Positions 10,003-18,503 of a stretch of 64,000 nt of DNA are shown piece after piece (within the stretch, counting starts at the first letter, position 1; every line of letters begins with the position of its first letter). This DNA comes from JBBIQV01 sp964555285 (lineage in GTDB: Bacteria > Nitrospirota > Nitrospiria > Nitrospirales > Nitrospiraceae), in contig CAZKRM010000010.1 in assembly GCA_964555285.1 (NCBI GenBank), positions 1 to 64,000 of the forward strand, in the 5' to 3' direction. The notes beneath the pieces were generated by a model. That model did no database searches and was not told the origin of the DNA. It saw nothing but the letters and a program-made list of their open reading frames with translations. A program made the position numbers and the translations under genes.

Positions 10003-10629
10003 TCAGGCCGCCGAGCCAACCAGGGAGACGAAGACGTCCTTGTCTTCGTCATACGCCCAGATATCGCCGGTAGGGATCGAGTACACCCAGCCATGAAGGG
10101 TCAGCGTGCCGCGTCTCAACCGCACGGCGACTGCTGGATGGGTTCTGAGGTGGTCGAGCTGAATCCGCACGTTCTCCTGGATGGTCGTGACCAGCAACTC
10201 CTCCCCTTTGAGGTCGGCGTAATTTTCTCGCACAATGCGCCGCGTCGTCTCAGCCTGGATCATCCAATTCTTCACGGCGGGTAGATCTTCAACTGTTTCA
10301 GGGTGAAGGAGCGCTCTCATGACGCCGCAATCCGTGTGGCCGCACACGATTACATGTTTGACTCCCAAGACGGCGACCGCATATTCGATCGTGGCCGTGC
10401 TGCCTCCCATGGTCTCTCCATAAGATGGAACGATGTTTCCGGCATTCCGTAGAATGAAGAGTTCACCGGGCTCAGCCTGCGTCAGCAGCGTAGGGTCAAT
10501 ACGTGAGTCCGAGCAGGTGATGAACAGGGCTCGCGGTTCCTGGTGCTGGGACAGATGGGAAAACAACTCGCGCTTGGCGCGAAAGACTTCCGCCTGAAAC
10601 TTCTTGAACCCTTCAACTAATTTTTCCAT
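10003..10629 (-). CDS. Beta-class carbonic anhydrase
   Basis: A 208-residue zinc enzyme interconverting CO2 and bicarbonate. The zinc ligands are visible as C39 and D41 (TCSDSR) with H98 and C101 (CGHTDCG). The length and order match bacterial beta carbonic anhydrases of the CynT/Can type. There is no signal peptide, so it is cytoplasmic. GAGAGGGGCG precedes the ATG. It lies 1.1 kb from the divergently transcribed DabB/DabA operon. A cytoplasmic carbonic anhydrase would equilibrate the bicarbonate delivered by such a system, but co-regulation is not shown. Confidence 0.94.
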   Translation of the reverse strand: MEKLVEGFKKFQAEVFRAKRELFSHLSQHQEPRALFITCSDSRIDPTLLTQAEPGELFILRNAGNIVPSYGETMGGSTATIEYAVAVLGVKHVIVCGHTDCGVMRALLHPETVEDLPAVKNWMIQAETTRRIVRENYADLKGEELLVTTIQENVRIQLDHLRTHPAVAVRLRRGTLTLHGWVYSIPTGDIWAYDEDKDVFVSLVGSAA

Positions 10630-10767
10630 CGCCCCTCTCCCCTATGTTGTCGCCCCTGCAGTTTCCCCTTTCAGAAACAGTCCGTTCCGCGAGAGACCCT
10701 GACCTGTAAACTGTGGAACCGTACCTTGTGAGGGCCGCGTGCCGGCATGCTGACAGTGGTTCAAGCC

Positions 10768-11121
10768 TTACTGCCCAGCAGGTTGAATCGCTCCAAGGTC
10801 TTGGTCGAGCGTAAACACCATGATCCGCTCACCGATCTGCGTGTCAATGTCCGTAAACAGTCCCGTGACCTTGACGCCGGTGATGCCGGCGATTTCGCCG
10901 CACAGATTGTCTTTGCCTTGCGCAATCAGGTTCTGGCGCATGCGTTTGACCATCTCCACTCCATCAGCGTTCTTGACCAACTGACGTTCGGCTTGCGTGA
11001 GGACCCCTTTCAGTCGAACGACCACCATGTCTCGGATGATGAAGGCTCTCACATCCGTCGGTCCGCGCCCCATGAAGTCCTGCTCAAACTTGATGATGGC
11101 CTGCCTGATTGCGTTGTGCAT
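10768..11121 (-). CDS. DUF2294 family protein (copy 1)
   Basis: A 117-residue protein with the DUF2294 pattern: MHNAIRQAIIKFEQDFMGRG, VRAFIIRDMVVVRLKGVLTQ, AERQLVK, and GVKVTGLFTDIDTQIGERIM. The family's function is not established. A clear ribosome site (GAGGGGAT) precedes the ATG at 11121. It is the first gene of a minus-strand run leading into carbonic anhydrase. A second member lies at 23883-24254. Confidence 0.8.
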   Translation of the reverse strand: MHNAIRQAIIKFEQDFMGRGPTDVRAFIIRDMVVVRLKGVLTQAERQLVKNADGVEMVKRMRQNLIAQGKDNLCGEIAGITGVKVTGLFTDIDTQIGERIMVFTLDQDLGAIQPAGQ

Positions 11122-11520
11122 ATCCCCTCTGGCTCAATGGTTCATTCTCATATGGGCAATGCGACAGTGCTACATCATCTTCGTGTGGGGCAGATTATAG
11201 AGACCACAAGACAGACAAGGCAACGACAAGAACAAACTCTCATCATGATCCGCACCACCAATTTCAGCTGTTTTTCTATGAAATGGGTCGAAGGGCCCAT
11301 GCGGGCGGTCCCGATATTCCTGTACCTCTAGACCGAAAGATTCTTTGCGTTTGTCTCTGGAATCCTGCTACATCTTGAATTGGAAGACGGTGCCGCAGGC
11401 TACATTTCTAGAGAGGTCTGGCGGAACCGGCGCTGGGAACTCACGCAGGTGTAAACCCAACTCCACTATAGGGCACGTAAGGTCATCGGCTTCCCGTTCG
11501 GTTGGCCGATAACAATACAA

Positions 11521-11565
11521 GCCAGTGTGGCGCACTCCGACGAGGCGCGCCCGCTGGCTTTTTTT
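11521..11565 (+). terminator. Terminator-like hairpin upstream of the dab operon
   Basis: GCCAG (11521-11525) pairs with CTGGC (11554-11558), with an inner GCGC/GCGC, followed by seven T (11559-11565). A second hairpin, ATCGGC (11485-11490) with GCCGAT (11505-11510), lies just upstream. On the plus strand this points toward dabB, so it is either the end of a small upstream RNA or an attenuator. Confidence 0.55.
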
Positions 11566-11588
11566 ATTCCGCATACTCGACGATATCG

Positions 11589-11705
11589 ATGAACACTCAC
11601 GAGGAAACCACAGGCTCTGTCATCATCGACGCCCAGCGGCGCAGCCTCCGATCACGGGCCGCCGAGGCGTTGTACGCGGCGTCTTCTGTGTTTAGAAGAG
11701 TGTGA
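11589..11705 (+). CDS. Possible 38-residue leader peptide before dabB
   Basis: A short frame begins MNTHEETTGSVIIDAQRRSL and ends at 11705, eight bases before the dabB ATG. It sits after the terminator-like hairpin. The composition (RSRAAEALYAASSVFRRV tail) is plausible for a small protein, but no strong ribosome site precedes it and I know no homolog. It could equally be chance. Confidence 0.25.
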   Translation: MNTHEETTGSVIIDAQRRSLRSRAAEALYAASSVFRRV

Positions 11706-11713
11706 GGTACGGC

Positions 11714-13414
11714 ATGTCGTTCTTGATCCTCGTGCCGCTGCTGCCCTTGTTCGCTACGCTCACTGTGCTGGTGGGCGATGAGGGCTCACGGCAGCAACGC
11801 GCCAAGATCGCGGCCTATCCCATCGGCGCGGCCTTTCTCGGCGCGATCGCGACCCTCTGGTGTGTGGCGACACAAGGGCCCATCACCATTCGTTTCTATG
11901 ACCCTGCTTCTCTCGCGACGCTGGCCTTCCCCATAGGTTTCTATATCGACCGCCTGAGTGCGGTCATGATGGTGTTGATCGCCGGCGTCGGCACCATCAT
12001 CTATCTCTATTCCATGGGCTACATGTATCAGGACCGCCACGATCGCCGGTATCTGGCGCTCATCGGATTCACGACCTCTGTGTTGCTCTGCATGGTGTCC
12101 AGCGTCAACCTCATGATGCTGTTCCTGTTCTGGCAAATCCTGAGCTACCTGCTCTATCTCCTCGCCCACAACCATACGCATATAGCGACGCTCGAGGGGG
12201 CGTTCAGAACCTTTACCCTCTTGCGAGTCGGCGATGTGGCGTTTCTGTCGGGCATCGTCCTCGCCCATCAGCTGTACGGCACGTTGGAGTTCCAAGCGCT
12301 CTTCGCGAAGGCCGCCGAATTGCCGGTCACGCTCTCGCCTTGGCCGGGCATCGAGGTCGGTGGGGCGACGGCGGTCACGCTGCTCCTGTTCATTGGCGCG
12401 ATGAGCAAGTCGGCGCAGTTTCCAATCCATATCTGGCTGCCCCGTTCGCTCTATGCCCCGACGCCGGTTCACGCGTTGCTCCACGCCGGAATCATCAATG
12501 CGGGCGGCTTTCTGATCAACCGCTTGGCTCCGCTCTATGGTCTGAGCTCGACCACGCTGCATGTGGCGTTCGTGGTCGGCACGCTCACCGCGGTCCTCGG
12601 CGCCACCATGATGCTGGCGCAGAACGACATCAAGAAGACGCTCGGTTTCTCGACGATCGGCCAGATGGGCTACATGATTATGGAATGTGGGTTGGGCGCC
12701 TTCTCGCTGGCCGTCTTCCATCTCATCGCGCACGGACTCTTCAAAGCCACGGTGTTCTTGAGTTGCGGGAATGTGATCCACAAGGCCCGCCAGGAACCGG
12801 AGTTCCCTCATGCGGACCCTCGCGCTGAAGAACAGGAGTTCTCGCGCCTGACTTGGTCGACGGGAATCATCACCACGCTGCTGATTCCGCTCCTCATCCT
12901 CCTCGTGACCCACGGCGTGCTCCGCATCCCGTTGCTCGAGTCCCAAGGGACGGTGATCTTCCTCTTCTTTATTTGGATCACATCTTCACAGGCCATTTTG
13001 ACGCTCACCCGTTTACGCGCCGTCGCGTCCTGGAAGGTGTCGTCCGCCATGTTGCTGACTCTGCTCTTCGTCGTGTTCATCTATTTGTTTGCCGTCGAGT
13101 CCTTCACCGCGTTCCTCTATCCGAATCCGGCAGAGGTGGCCTCCTACTTCCAAGCCGCGGCGCTTCCCAATTGGCTCTTCGATGCCCTCATCGTCATGGC
13201 CACCTTGCTGACCGTCCTGGGCTGGTCTTACCTCTACATGCGCGCCCATGGTCAGACCATGGGGATGCCGGGCTGGGTGGAAGGGCTCCGTATCCGCTTG
13301 TATGTCCTGTTCATGAATCGGCTCTATGTGGATGAACTCTATCAAGCGCTTGGTCGAGTGGTGATGCGCGCCGTCCATCGAATCGATAAGCGTGATGCGG
13401 GGTGGTCGCAATGA
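11714..13414 (+). CDS. dabB: DabB-type proton-conducting membrane subunit (NuoL-like)
   Basis: A polytopic inner-membrane protein (566 residues) of the NuoL/Mrp antiporter family. As DabB it forms, with DabA, an energy-coupled inorganic-carbon accumulation complex driven by cation flux. The TM7 lysine is kept (K232 in GAMSKSAQFPIHIWLP), as are APTPVHALLHAG, DIKKTLGFSTIGQMGY and HGLFKATVFLSCGNVIH with its lysine. The TM5 glutamate of NuoL (WE..G..SY) reads glutamine here (Q141, FWQILSYLL). ATG at 11714 follows GTGAGG; an in-frame GTG at 11702 is possible. The stop overlaps the next start (ATGA). Confidence 0.9.
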   Translation: MSFLILVPLLPLFATLTVLVGDEGSRQQRAKIAAYPIGAAFLGAIATLWCVATQGPITIRFYDPASLATLAFPIGFYIDRLSAVMMVLIAGVGTIIYLYSMGYMYQDRHDRRYLALIGFTTSVLLCMVSSVNLMMLFLFWQILSYLLYLLAHNHTHIATLEGAFRTFTLLRVGDVAFLSGIVLAHQLYGTLEFQALFAKAAELPVTLSPWPGIEVGGATAVTLLLFIGAMSKSAQFPIHIWLPRSLYAPTPVHALLHAGIINAGGFLINRLAPLYGLSSTTLHVAFVVGTLTAVLGATMMLAQNDIKKTLGFSTIGQMGYMIMECGLGAFSLAVFHLIAHGLFKATVFLSCGNVIHKARQEPEFPHADPRAEEQEFSRLTWSTGIITTLLIPLLILLVTHGVLRIPLLESQGTVIFLFFIWITSSQAILTLTRLRAVASWKVSSAMLLTLLFVVFIYLFAVESFTAFLYPNPAEVASYFQAAALPNWLFDALIVMATLLTVLGWSYLYMRAHGQTMGMPGWVEGLRIRLYVLFMNRLYVDELYQALGRVVMRAVHRIDKRDAGWSQ

Positions 13415-14721
13415 CGGAAGTTATGACCACTCCTTTCCTACTGGCCTCGGTTCCCATCATGGGAGCGATGCTGGGCCTCGTGGTCTGGTCTCGGCCAGAC
13501 AAGTTGAAGATCTGGTCGATCATCATGACCGTGCTGAGTCTGCTGGCTCTCATCGGAACGTCCGGACAGTTGACGGTACCGGCTGAAGGGCTGCTCTTAC
13601 TCTATCTCCTCCCACTGGCCGCTTGTGTCTCTCTCTTGGGGCAGCCTGTTCACCGGGAGCATCGGCTCGCCTGGGTCATGACCCTGCTGCTCCTTGGATC
13701 GGGATTGGGCCTCCTCACGAGCCAACCAGTCGTAGGCCAGATCGCTCTGATTATAATCCTTGGTCTCATCACGTTCCTCCTCTACCGGCATCACAATCCA
13801 TTTTGGCCCACATCGTGGGTGGGTATCGGCGCCTACGGTCTTGGGACGCTCTGTGCGGGGCTCGCTGCGATCGCAGGCCCTCCCGTCTCTTCAGTTGCAT
13901 CGTTGCTGGCCTGCGCCATCTTGCTGCCGCTTGTGCCGTTTCATCACGGCTACGTGGCTGCGCTCACGCGATTACCCGGCAGCATGCCATCGTTCATCGT
14001 GCTGCTGCTCCCCGCTATCGGACTGCATGGCATTGCCGCACTGATGCCGACGGTGCCGGATGTCGTGGCCTCGACGGTGATGATCTTCGCATTGGCGGGA
14101 GCGCTCTACGGTTCGATCAAGGCGCTGGCGCAATCGCGCGTACGGTTGCTCCTGGCCTACGGCAGCCTCTCGTTCTTCTCTATCCTCTGGTGGTTTGTGG
14201 CCGCTTCACGAACCGTCATGCCTCAAGCTGCTGTCTTTCTGGGCGCCGTGGCGCTCGTGACGAGCGGCCTATTGATGTCCTGGCAGGTCGTCCGTACGCG
14301 GTACGGGGACGACGTGGACCCGCGAGCCATCAGCGGGCTGGCATGCACGATGCCGCAGTTTGCCATGTTGCTGTCGCTTCTGGCGCTGGCTGCTATGGGC
14401 CTACCCCCGTTCGGGGTCTTTGCCGGCTTCATGGGTATGCTCCTCACCTCGTCGCTCACATCCTCTGCTGCCCTGCTCGTCATGGGAATCGCCTGGCTGG
14501 CTGCTTCCTGGTACATCCTCGATATGGTGCAACGGTTGCTCTTCGGCCGGCAGCGATCGGATCTCCGCTATGAAGATCTTCGCCGGTCAGAATTCGCATC
14601 TCTTCTGATGGTTGTGCTGATCATCATCGCGCTGGGAGTCGCGCCGGCCGGCCTGTTCGGGATTCAGAATCAGCCGCCGCACACCGGAGCCGTCATGGAA
14701 TCCGTCTCATGGAATCAATAG
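13411..14721 (+). CDS. Second NuoM-like membrane subunit of the dab operon, degenerate in ion-path residues
   Basis: A 436-residue protein with about a dozen hydrophobic helices and NuoM/NuoN character: LLPLVPFHHGYVAALTRLPG, QSRVRLLLAYGSLSFFSI, LLALAAMGLPPFGVFAGFMG, and a C-terminus LGVAPAGLFGI. The TM7 segment that carries a lysine in pumping homologs reads ACAILLPLVPFHH, without lysine, suggesting a structural rather than pumping role. ATG at 13411 overlaps the dabB stop by four bases and follows GCGGGGTGG. Its own stop lies 13 bases inside dabA. Such tight coupling on both sides argues that it is part of the same complex. Canonical DAB systems have only DabB and DabA. Confidence 0.78.
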   Translation: MTEVMTTPFLLASVPIMGAMLGLVVWSRPDKLKIWSIIMTVLSLLALIGTSGQLTVPAEGLLLLYLLPLAACVSLLGQPVHREHRLAWVMTLLLLGSGLGLLTSQPVVGQIALIIILGLITFLLYRHHNPFWPTSWVGIGAYGLGTLCAGLAAIAGPPVSSVASLLACAILLPLVPFHHGYVAALTRLPGSMPSFIVLLLPAIGLHGIAALMPTVPDVVASTVMIFALAGALYGSIKALAQSRVRLLLAYGSLSFFSILWWFVAASRTVMPQAAVFLGAVALVTSGLLMSWQVVRTRYGDDVDPRAISGLACTMPQFAMLLSLLALAAMGLPPFGVFAGFMGMLLTSSLTSSAALLVMGIAWLAASWYILDMVQRLLFGRQRSDLRYEDLRRSEFASLLMVVLIIIALGVAPAGLFGIQNQPPHTGAVMESVSWNQ

Positions 14722-17700
14722 ACAGCTCGATCGACATTGAAACCAGACGCATGGAACTCCGAGGCGTGATCCTCCTGGCGGGCGAGGTCATTGCCCAATA
14801 CTGGCCGATGCGGACCTTCGTGCATCACAATCCGCTTCATACCCTCGAGTACCTCCCTTTTGAAGAAGCCGTCAGGCGCGGCAAACAGTTCTTAGGGGGG
14901 AACGGCTATCTTCCCAGCCACCTCTATCGCGGCTACCTCCGCTCCAGCAGAATTCAGCTCCGGCATCTCGATGCCGCCCTCACGCCGCTGGTGCATGACA
15001 AGCATCTGACCATCGGATCTCGCAAGGTCTCTCACGGCGAGGTCCTCCGCGCCTGTCTGGCCGAAGGTCTCTGTGCGCCGATCGAAGAACCGCTTGATGC
15101 TCAGTGGGAGCATGATCCTCATCACCAGTTGCTCGAATCGCTCGCCGGCCGCCTCGCCTCCGTCCTCACCTTGCCAGGCGCGCGTGAGAAGATACAGGCC
15201 GTTGCACGGGAGGATCAGTCCGCACTCGGTCGTTGGAACACGCTCTCGCACTGGTGCGACCAGACGCTCGGCACGCAGATCGTCAGCCAGATCAACAGCG
15301 AACTGATCAAGTGGTGCGAGGCCTTCTTGGACGAAGGTCATGCCACCTGGCCCATGCCGGGACGAGAAAAAGGATTGTACGGAGCCTGGAAAGCCCTCGC
15401 AGCGCAGGAATGGTCGCCCTGCGGGATTGCAGACAGCCGAAGGAAAATCTCTCGGCTGCCCGATTACCCGGAAGACGCGTTGCTGGAGAGCCTTGATGCC
15501 CTGGCCATTCCCACAGAACTCCGGCAGGACTACCTGTCTCTCCAACTGACGGCGCTGCCGGGCTGGGCCGGATTCATCAAGTGGCGCGCGGAAGAGCGGG
15601 AATACGCATGGCAACGGGCCTATCCTGTGGGTCTGGTGAAGTACCTCGCGATCCGTCTCTGGTATGCACGCGAGCTCGTTCAGAAGGCCTGCCACGAGGA
15701 ACTGGGCATCGACGGACAGTACCGGGCGGTCACAGCCTATATGCAGCGCCATGCAAGCGAGTACTTTCTGAGAAGGGAACGGGTCGCTGGTCGTCTGCCA
15801 GCCGCGTATGCAGAGGAAGTCGACCGCTTGCGTCATCAAAAGAAAAACGGCTGGGAAGGGTTGATCGACCGTTACAAATTAGACGTCGTTCCCCGCCAGG
15901 AACGAGTCGCTCGGCATGGCGCAGCGAGGCGGTTGCGCTCGCTCGCCCTGGCCCTGCAGATCGATCCGGCTGCTCTGCTGGACAGCTCGCCGACCGATCT
16001 CAAGCAGCTCGTCGATTGGATGGAAGCCTTTCCTGAGTCGGACCATGGCCCTGTCTGGCTCAAGGCCTTCGAGGCAGGCTATCAGGACCAACTACTCGGA
16101 AAGCTCACGCGCAGTGTACGTTCGGTGGAAGTCCTGCACAGGCAATCCAGCGCGCACAGCGTGTGTGAGGGGGAGACTCCTCCGGCTAAGCCGGAGGAGG
16201 GGGCGACGCGAGCCCCTCGAATAGTCCGCCCTCACTCTCAATCGGTCTTCTGCATCGATGTGCGCTCCGAACCGTTCCGGCGTCATCTCGAATCCACCGG
16301 CGCGAACGAGACCTATGGTTTTGCCGGCTTCTTTGCCGCCTTTATCCGCTATCGGGCCTGGGGTAAGGAGCATGACACCGAACAATTCCCGGTCATCATG
16401 CGCGCAAAGAACGAGGTGCGCGAAATCCCCCGCACCTATCTCGATCACGTCGTCTCGAAACACGAAGCCCGGACCAGGATGGTTCACGCGGGTCATACGC
16501 TGCTGCACGACCTGAAAGAAAACGTCGTGACCCCTTACGCCATGGTGGAGTCATTGGGATGGTTTTACGGCCTCCCGATCTTCGGGAAGACCTTTCTGCC
16601 CGCGTTGTACCGTCGCTGGACCGCCTGGTTGCGGCGAATCTTCGTGCCTTCGATCGCCACGACTCTCACCGTCGACAAGCTGGCACCGGCCGAAACCGAG
16701 GAAATGGTGGCGTCCGAGCAACGCGCGCTCATTTGGAAGGCCTTGCGCGAACGGCTTGGCCTCCATGGTTCGCGGGTCGATCCGGAATTTGTCGAGGCCT
16801 TGCGGCGACAGGCGTTGAACGGGGAAGAGGCGGTGGAGCCGTTCCTGATCGAGGCGGCTCAGCGGGCGAATTTGTCGATAGAGAAGCTGACCGCGTTTGT
16901 GGAAGACCTACGGCGGCACTACCGGATTGATCGGCGCTGGGCCTCGGTGAAGAAGGAGCGCATCACGCGGACGGGCTTCACGCTGGATGAGCAGGTCCTC
17001 ACGGTGGACACGGCCTTGCGCATGATGGGATTGACGAAACATTTTGCGCGGCTTGTCCTGTTCTGCGCCCATGGGAGTACCTCGGAGAATAATCCGTTCG
17101 AATCCGCGTTGGACTGCGGGGCTTGCGGGGGCAATGAAGGCAAACCTAACGCCCGCGTCCTCGCCATGATGGCCAACAATCAGAAAGTAAGAGAACGGCT
17201 GATCAAGATGGGAATTGAGATTCCACCCGATACGCATTTTCTCGCCGGCCAGGTCGATACCGCAACCGATGACGTGCACCTGTTCGACCTGGAAGATGCG
17301 CCGCCGACCCATCGCGCGGATATCGCACGGCTGCTCGAAGATCTGAAAGAAGCCGCCAGGCTGACGAGCCAAGAACGTTGCGCCCGTTTCCCTGATGTCA
17401 TGACGACCCTGCCGGTGCACCAGGCCGCGCTGCAGGTGCGCCAGCGGAGCGCAGACTGGAGCCAGGTGCGACCGGAGTGGGGCTTGTCAGGCAATACGGC
17501 GTTCGTCATCGGCCGACGGGGTCTCACGAAGGCGCTCAATCTGGAGGGGCGCGTCTTCCTGCATTCTTATGATTATCGCGAAGACCCGAGCAATCGGTTG
17601 CTCGAGGTCCTGTTGACCGCGCCGCAAGTGGTGGCGCAATGGATCAACATGGAACATTACTTTTCAGCGGTGGACAACGAGGTGTATGGCAGCGGGAGTA

Positions 17701-18011
17701 AGATTTACCATAACGTGGTGGGGCGCATCGGCATCATGTCCGGGCCTTGGAGCGATCTCCGGCTCGGACTTGCCTGGCAAACCGTGATGAACGGCGACGT
17801 GCCTTATCATGAGCCGATGCGACTGCTCACCATCGTCGAAGCGCCGCGAGAACGGATCGAGAAGCTGATCGCGCGCCATGAAGTGTTGCAGCATTTTTAT
17901 CATAACGAGTGGGTCCACCTCGTCGCACTGGAACCGGACGAAGGTATCCTCTATCGTTATCGACCGACGGGCGAATGGGCCAGAATCGACGATGGAACCG
18001 GCTCCGGATAG
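14709..18011 (+). CDS. dabA: DabA-type (DUF2309) inorganic-carbon transporter subunit
   Basis: 1100 residues. DabA is a zinc-dependent, beta-carbonic-anhydrase-like cytoplasmic subunit that with DabB converts CO2 to bicarbonate vectorially. All four zinc-site residues are present with family spacing: C515 and D517 in FCIDVRSEPFRRHLES, H788 in FCAHGSTSENNPFESALDCG and C803 fifteen residues on. Further motifs: HHNPLHTLEYLPFEEAV near the N-terminus and YHNVVGRIGIMSGPWSDLR near the C-terminus. It is longer than the roughly 830-residue Halothiobacillus protein. Residues about 480-505 are a low-complexity linker encoded around a perfect 23-base palindrome. The start overlaps the upstream gene by 13 bases. 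Confidence 0.95.
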   Translation: MESIDSSIDIETRRMELRGVILLAGEVIAQYWPMRTFVHHNPLHTLEYLPFEEAVRRGKQFLGGNGYLPSHLYRGYLRSSRIQLRHLDAALTPLVHDKHLTIGSRKVSHGEVLRACLAEGLCAPIEEPLDAQWEHDPHHQLLESLAGRLASVLTLPGAREKIQAVAREDQSALGRWNTLSHWCDQTLGTQIVSQINSELIKWCEAFLDEGHATWPMPGREKGLYGAWKALAAQEWSPCGIADSRRKISRLPDYPEDALLESLDALAIPTELRQDYLSLQLTALPGWAGFIKWRAEEREYAWQRAYPVGLVKYLAIRLWYARELVQKACHEELGIDGQYRAVTAYMQRHASEYFLRRERVAGRLPAAYAEEVDRLRHQKKNGWEGLIDRYKLDVVPRQERVARHGAARRLRSLALALQIDPAALLDSSPTDLKQLVDWMEAFPESDHGPVWLKAFEAGYQDQLLGKLTRSVRSVEVLHRQSSAHSVCEGETPPAKPEEGATRAPRIVRPHSQSVFCIDVRSEPFRRHLESTGANETYGFAGFFAAFIRYRAWGKEHDTEQFPVIMRAKNEVREIPRTYLDHVVSKHEARTRMVHAGHTLLHDLKENVVTPYAMVESLGWFYGLPIFGKTFLPALYRRWTAWLRRIFVPSIATTLTVDKLAPAETEEMVASEQRALIWKALRERLGLHGSRVDPEFVEALRRQALNGEEAVEPFLIEAAQRANLSIEKLTAFVEDLRRHYRIDRRWASVKKERITRTGFTLDEQVLTVDTALRMMGLTKHFARLVLFCAHGSTSENNPFESALDCGACGGNEGKPNARVLAMMANNQKVRERLIKMGIEIPPDTHFLAGQVDTATDDVHLFDLEDAPPTHRADIARLLEDLKEAARLTSQERCARFPDVMTTLPVHQAALQVRQRSADWSQVRPEWGLSGNTAFVIGRRGLTKALNLEGRVFLHSYDYREDPSNRLLEVLLTAPQVVAQWINMEHYFSAVDNEVYGSGSKIYHNVVGRIGIMSGPWSDLRLGLAWQTVMNGDVPYHEPMRLLTIVEAPRERIEKLIARHEVLQHFYHNEWVHLVALEPDEGILYRYRPTGEWARIDDGTGSG
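16177..16199. repeat. Perfect palindrome inside dabA
   Basis: CTCCTCCGGC (16177-16186), loop TAA, GCCGGAGGAG (16190-16199). The stem is ten base pairs without mismatch. It lies in frame in a linker just before the first zinc-ligand motif and is flanked by G-rich sequence (GTGAGGGGGAGA on the left, GGGGCGACGCGAGCCCC on the right). Confidence 0.8.
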
Positions 18012-18053
18012 CGGGGCCATGATAGAACAACTTTCCGAGAAAGGAGTTCAGCT

Positions 18054-18395
18054 GTGGGCGGGTTGACGTTGCATCCGATGAAAGAAATACGTGTGATCGT
18101 GGCGGGGGAGCACCGGGCGTTTGTGACAGAGTTGCTGGACCGGGTCAAAGCGACCGGCTACACGATCATCGGCAATGTGTCAGGCAAAGGCCATCACGGC
18201 GTGCGTGAAGCACACTTCATGTTCAGCGAGCAGGAAAGCCTCGAGATGATCATGACCGTCGTCCCCGAAGAAAAAGTGGAGCCTATCCTAGCAGGACTAC
18301 GGCCGCTATTCGATCGGCATTCCGGCGTGATGTTCGTTACCGACGTGGCCGTCAGCCGGCAAGAGTATTTCGGCAAGCAAGGGAGCGGTTCATGA
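18054..18395 (+). CDS. PII-like regulatory protein of the dab operon
   Basis: A small (113 residues) PII-superfamily protein. PII-like proteins are trimers that sense adenylates or other metabolites and regulate transporters; several are tied to carbon uptake (SbtB, CPII and DabA-linked versions). The fold is suggested by the opening strand MKEIRVIVAGEHRAFVTELL, the T-loop-like stretch NVSGKGHHGVREAHFMFSEQ, and MIMTVVPEEKVEPILAGL followed by a last strand GVMFVTDVAVSRQEYFG. GTG at 18054 follows AAAGGAG at good spacing; an internal ATG at 18078 is the alternative. It lies 42 bases after dabA and is very probably the last gene of the operon. Ligand unknown. Confidence 0.82.
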   Translation: MGGLTLHPMKEIRVIVAGEHRAFVTELLDRVKATGYTIIGNVSGKGHHGVREAHFMFSEQESLEMIMTVVPEEKVEPILAGLRPLFDRHSGVMFVTDVAVSRQEYFGKQGSGS

Positions 18396-18503
18396 CGCGG
18401 GCCGATGACCGATTGAATTCTGCCGATATGAGCCAATGGGACAGATGAATGTATTAGGCTACCGTCCGTTAGAAAAATAGAAACCTTTAACCGAGGGAGA
18501 ACC

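Larger units (their letters stand above)
11122..11713. other. Long leader region between DUF2294 and the dab operon
   Basis: 592 bases between divergent genes. They must hold promoters for both sides. The right half (about 11370-11570) contains two hairpins and a T-run (listed separately), followed by a possible 38-codon leader frame. I did not recognise a known riboswitch class on either strand. Confidence 0.5.

Noticed and set aside
11370..11520. A known riboswitch class upstream of dabB
   Set aside because: I compared it by eye with TPP, cobalamin, SAM, glycine, fluoride and Moco consensus cores and found no convincing match.
11786..12946. A 386-codon minus-strand open frame opposite dabB
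   Set aside because: Composition is charged and repetitive with no family; dabB on the plus strand is certain.
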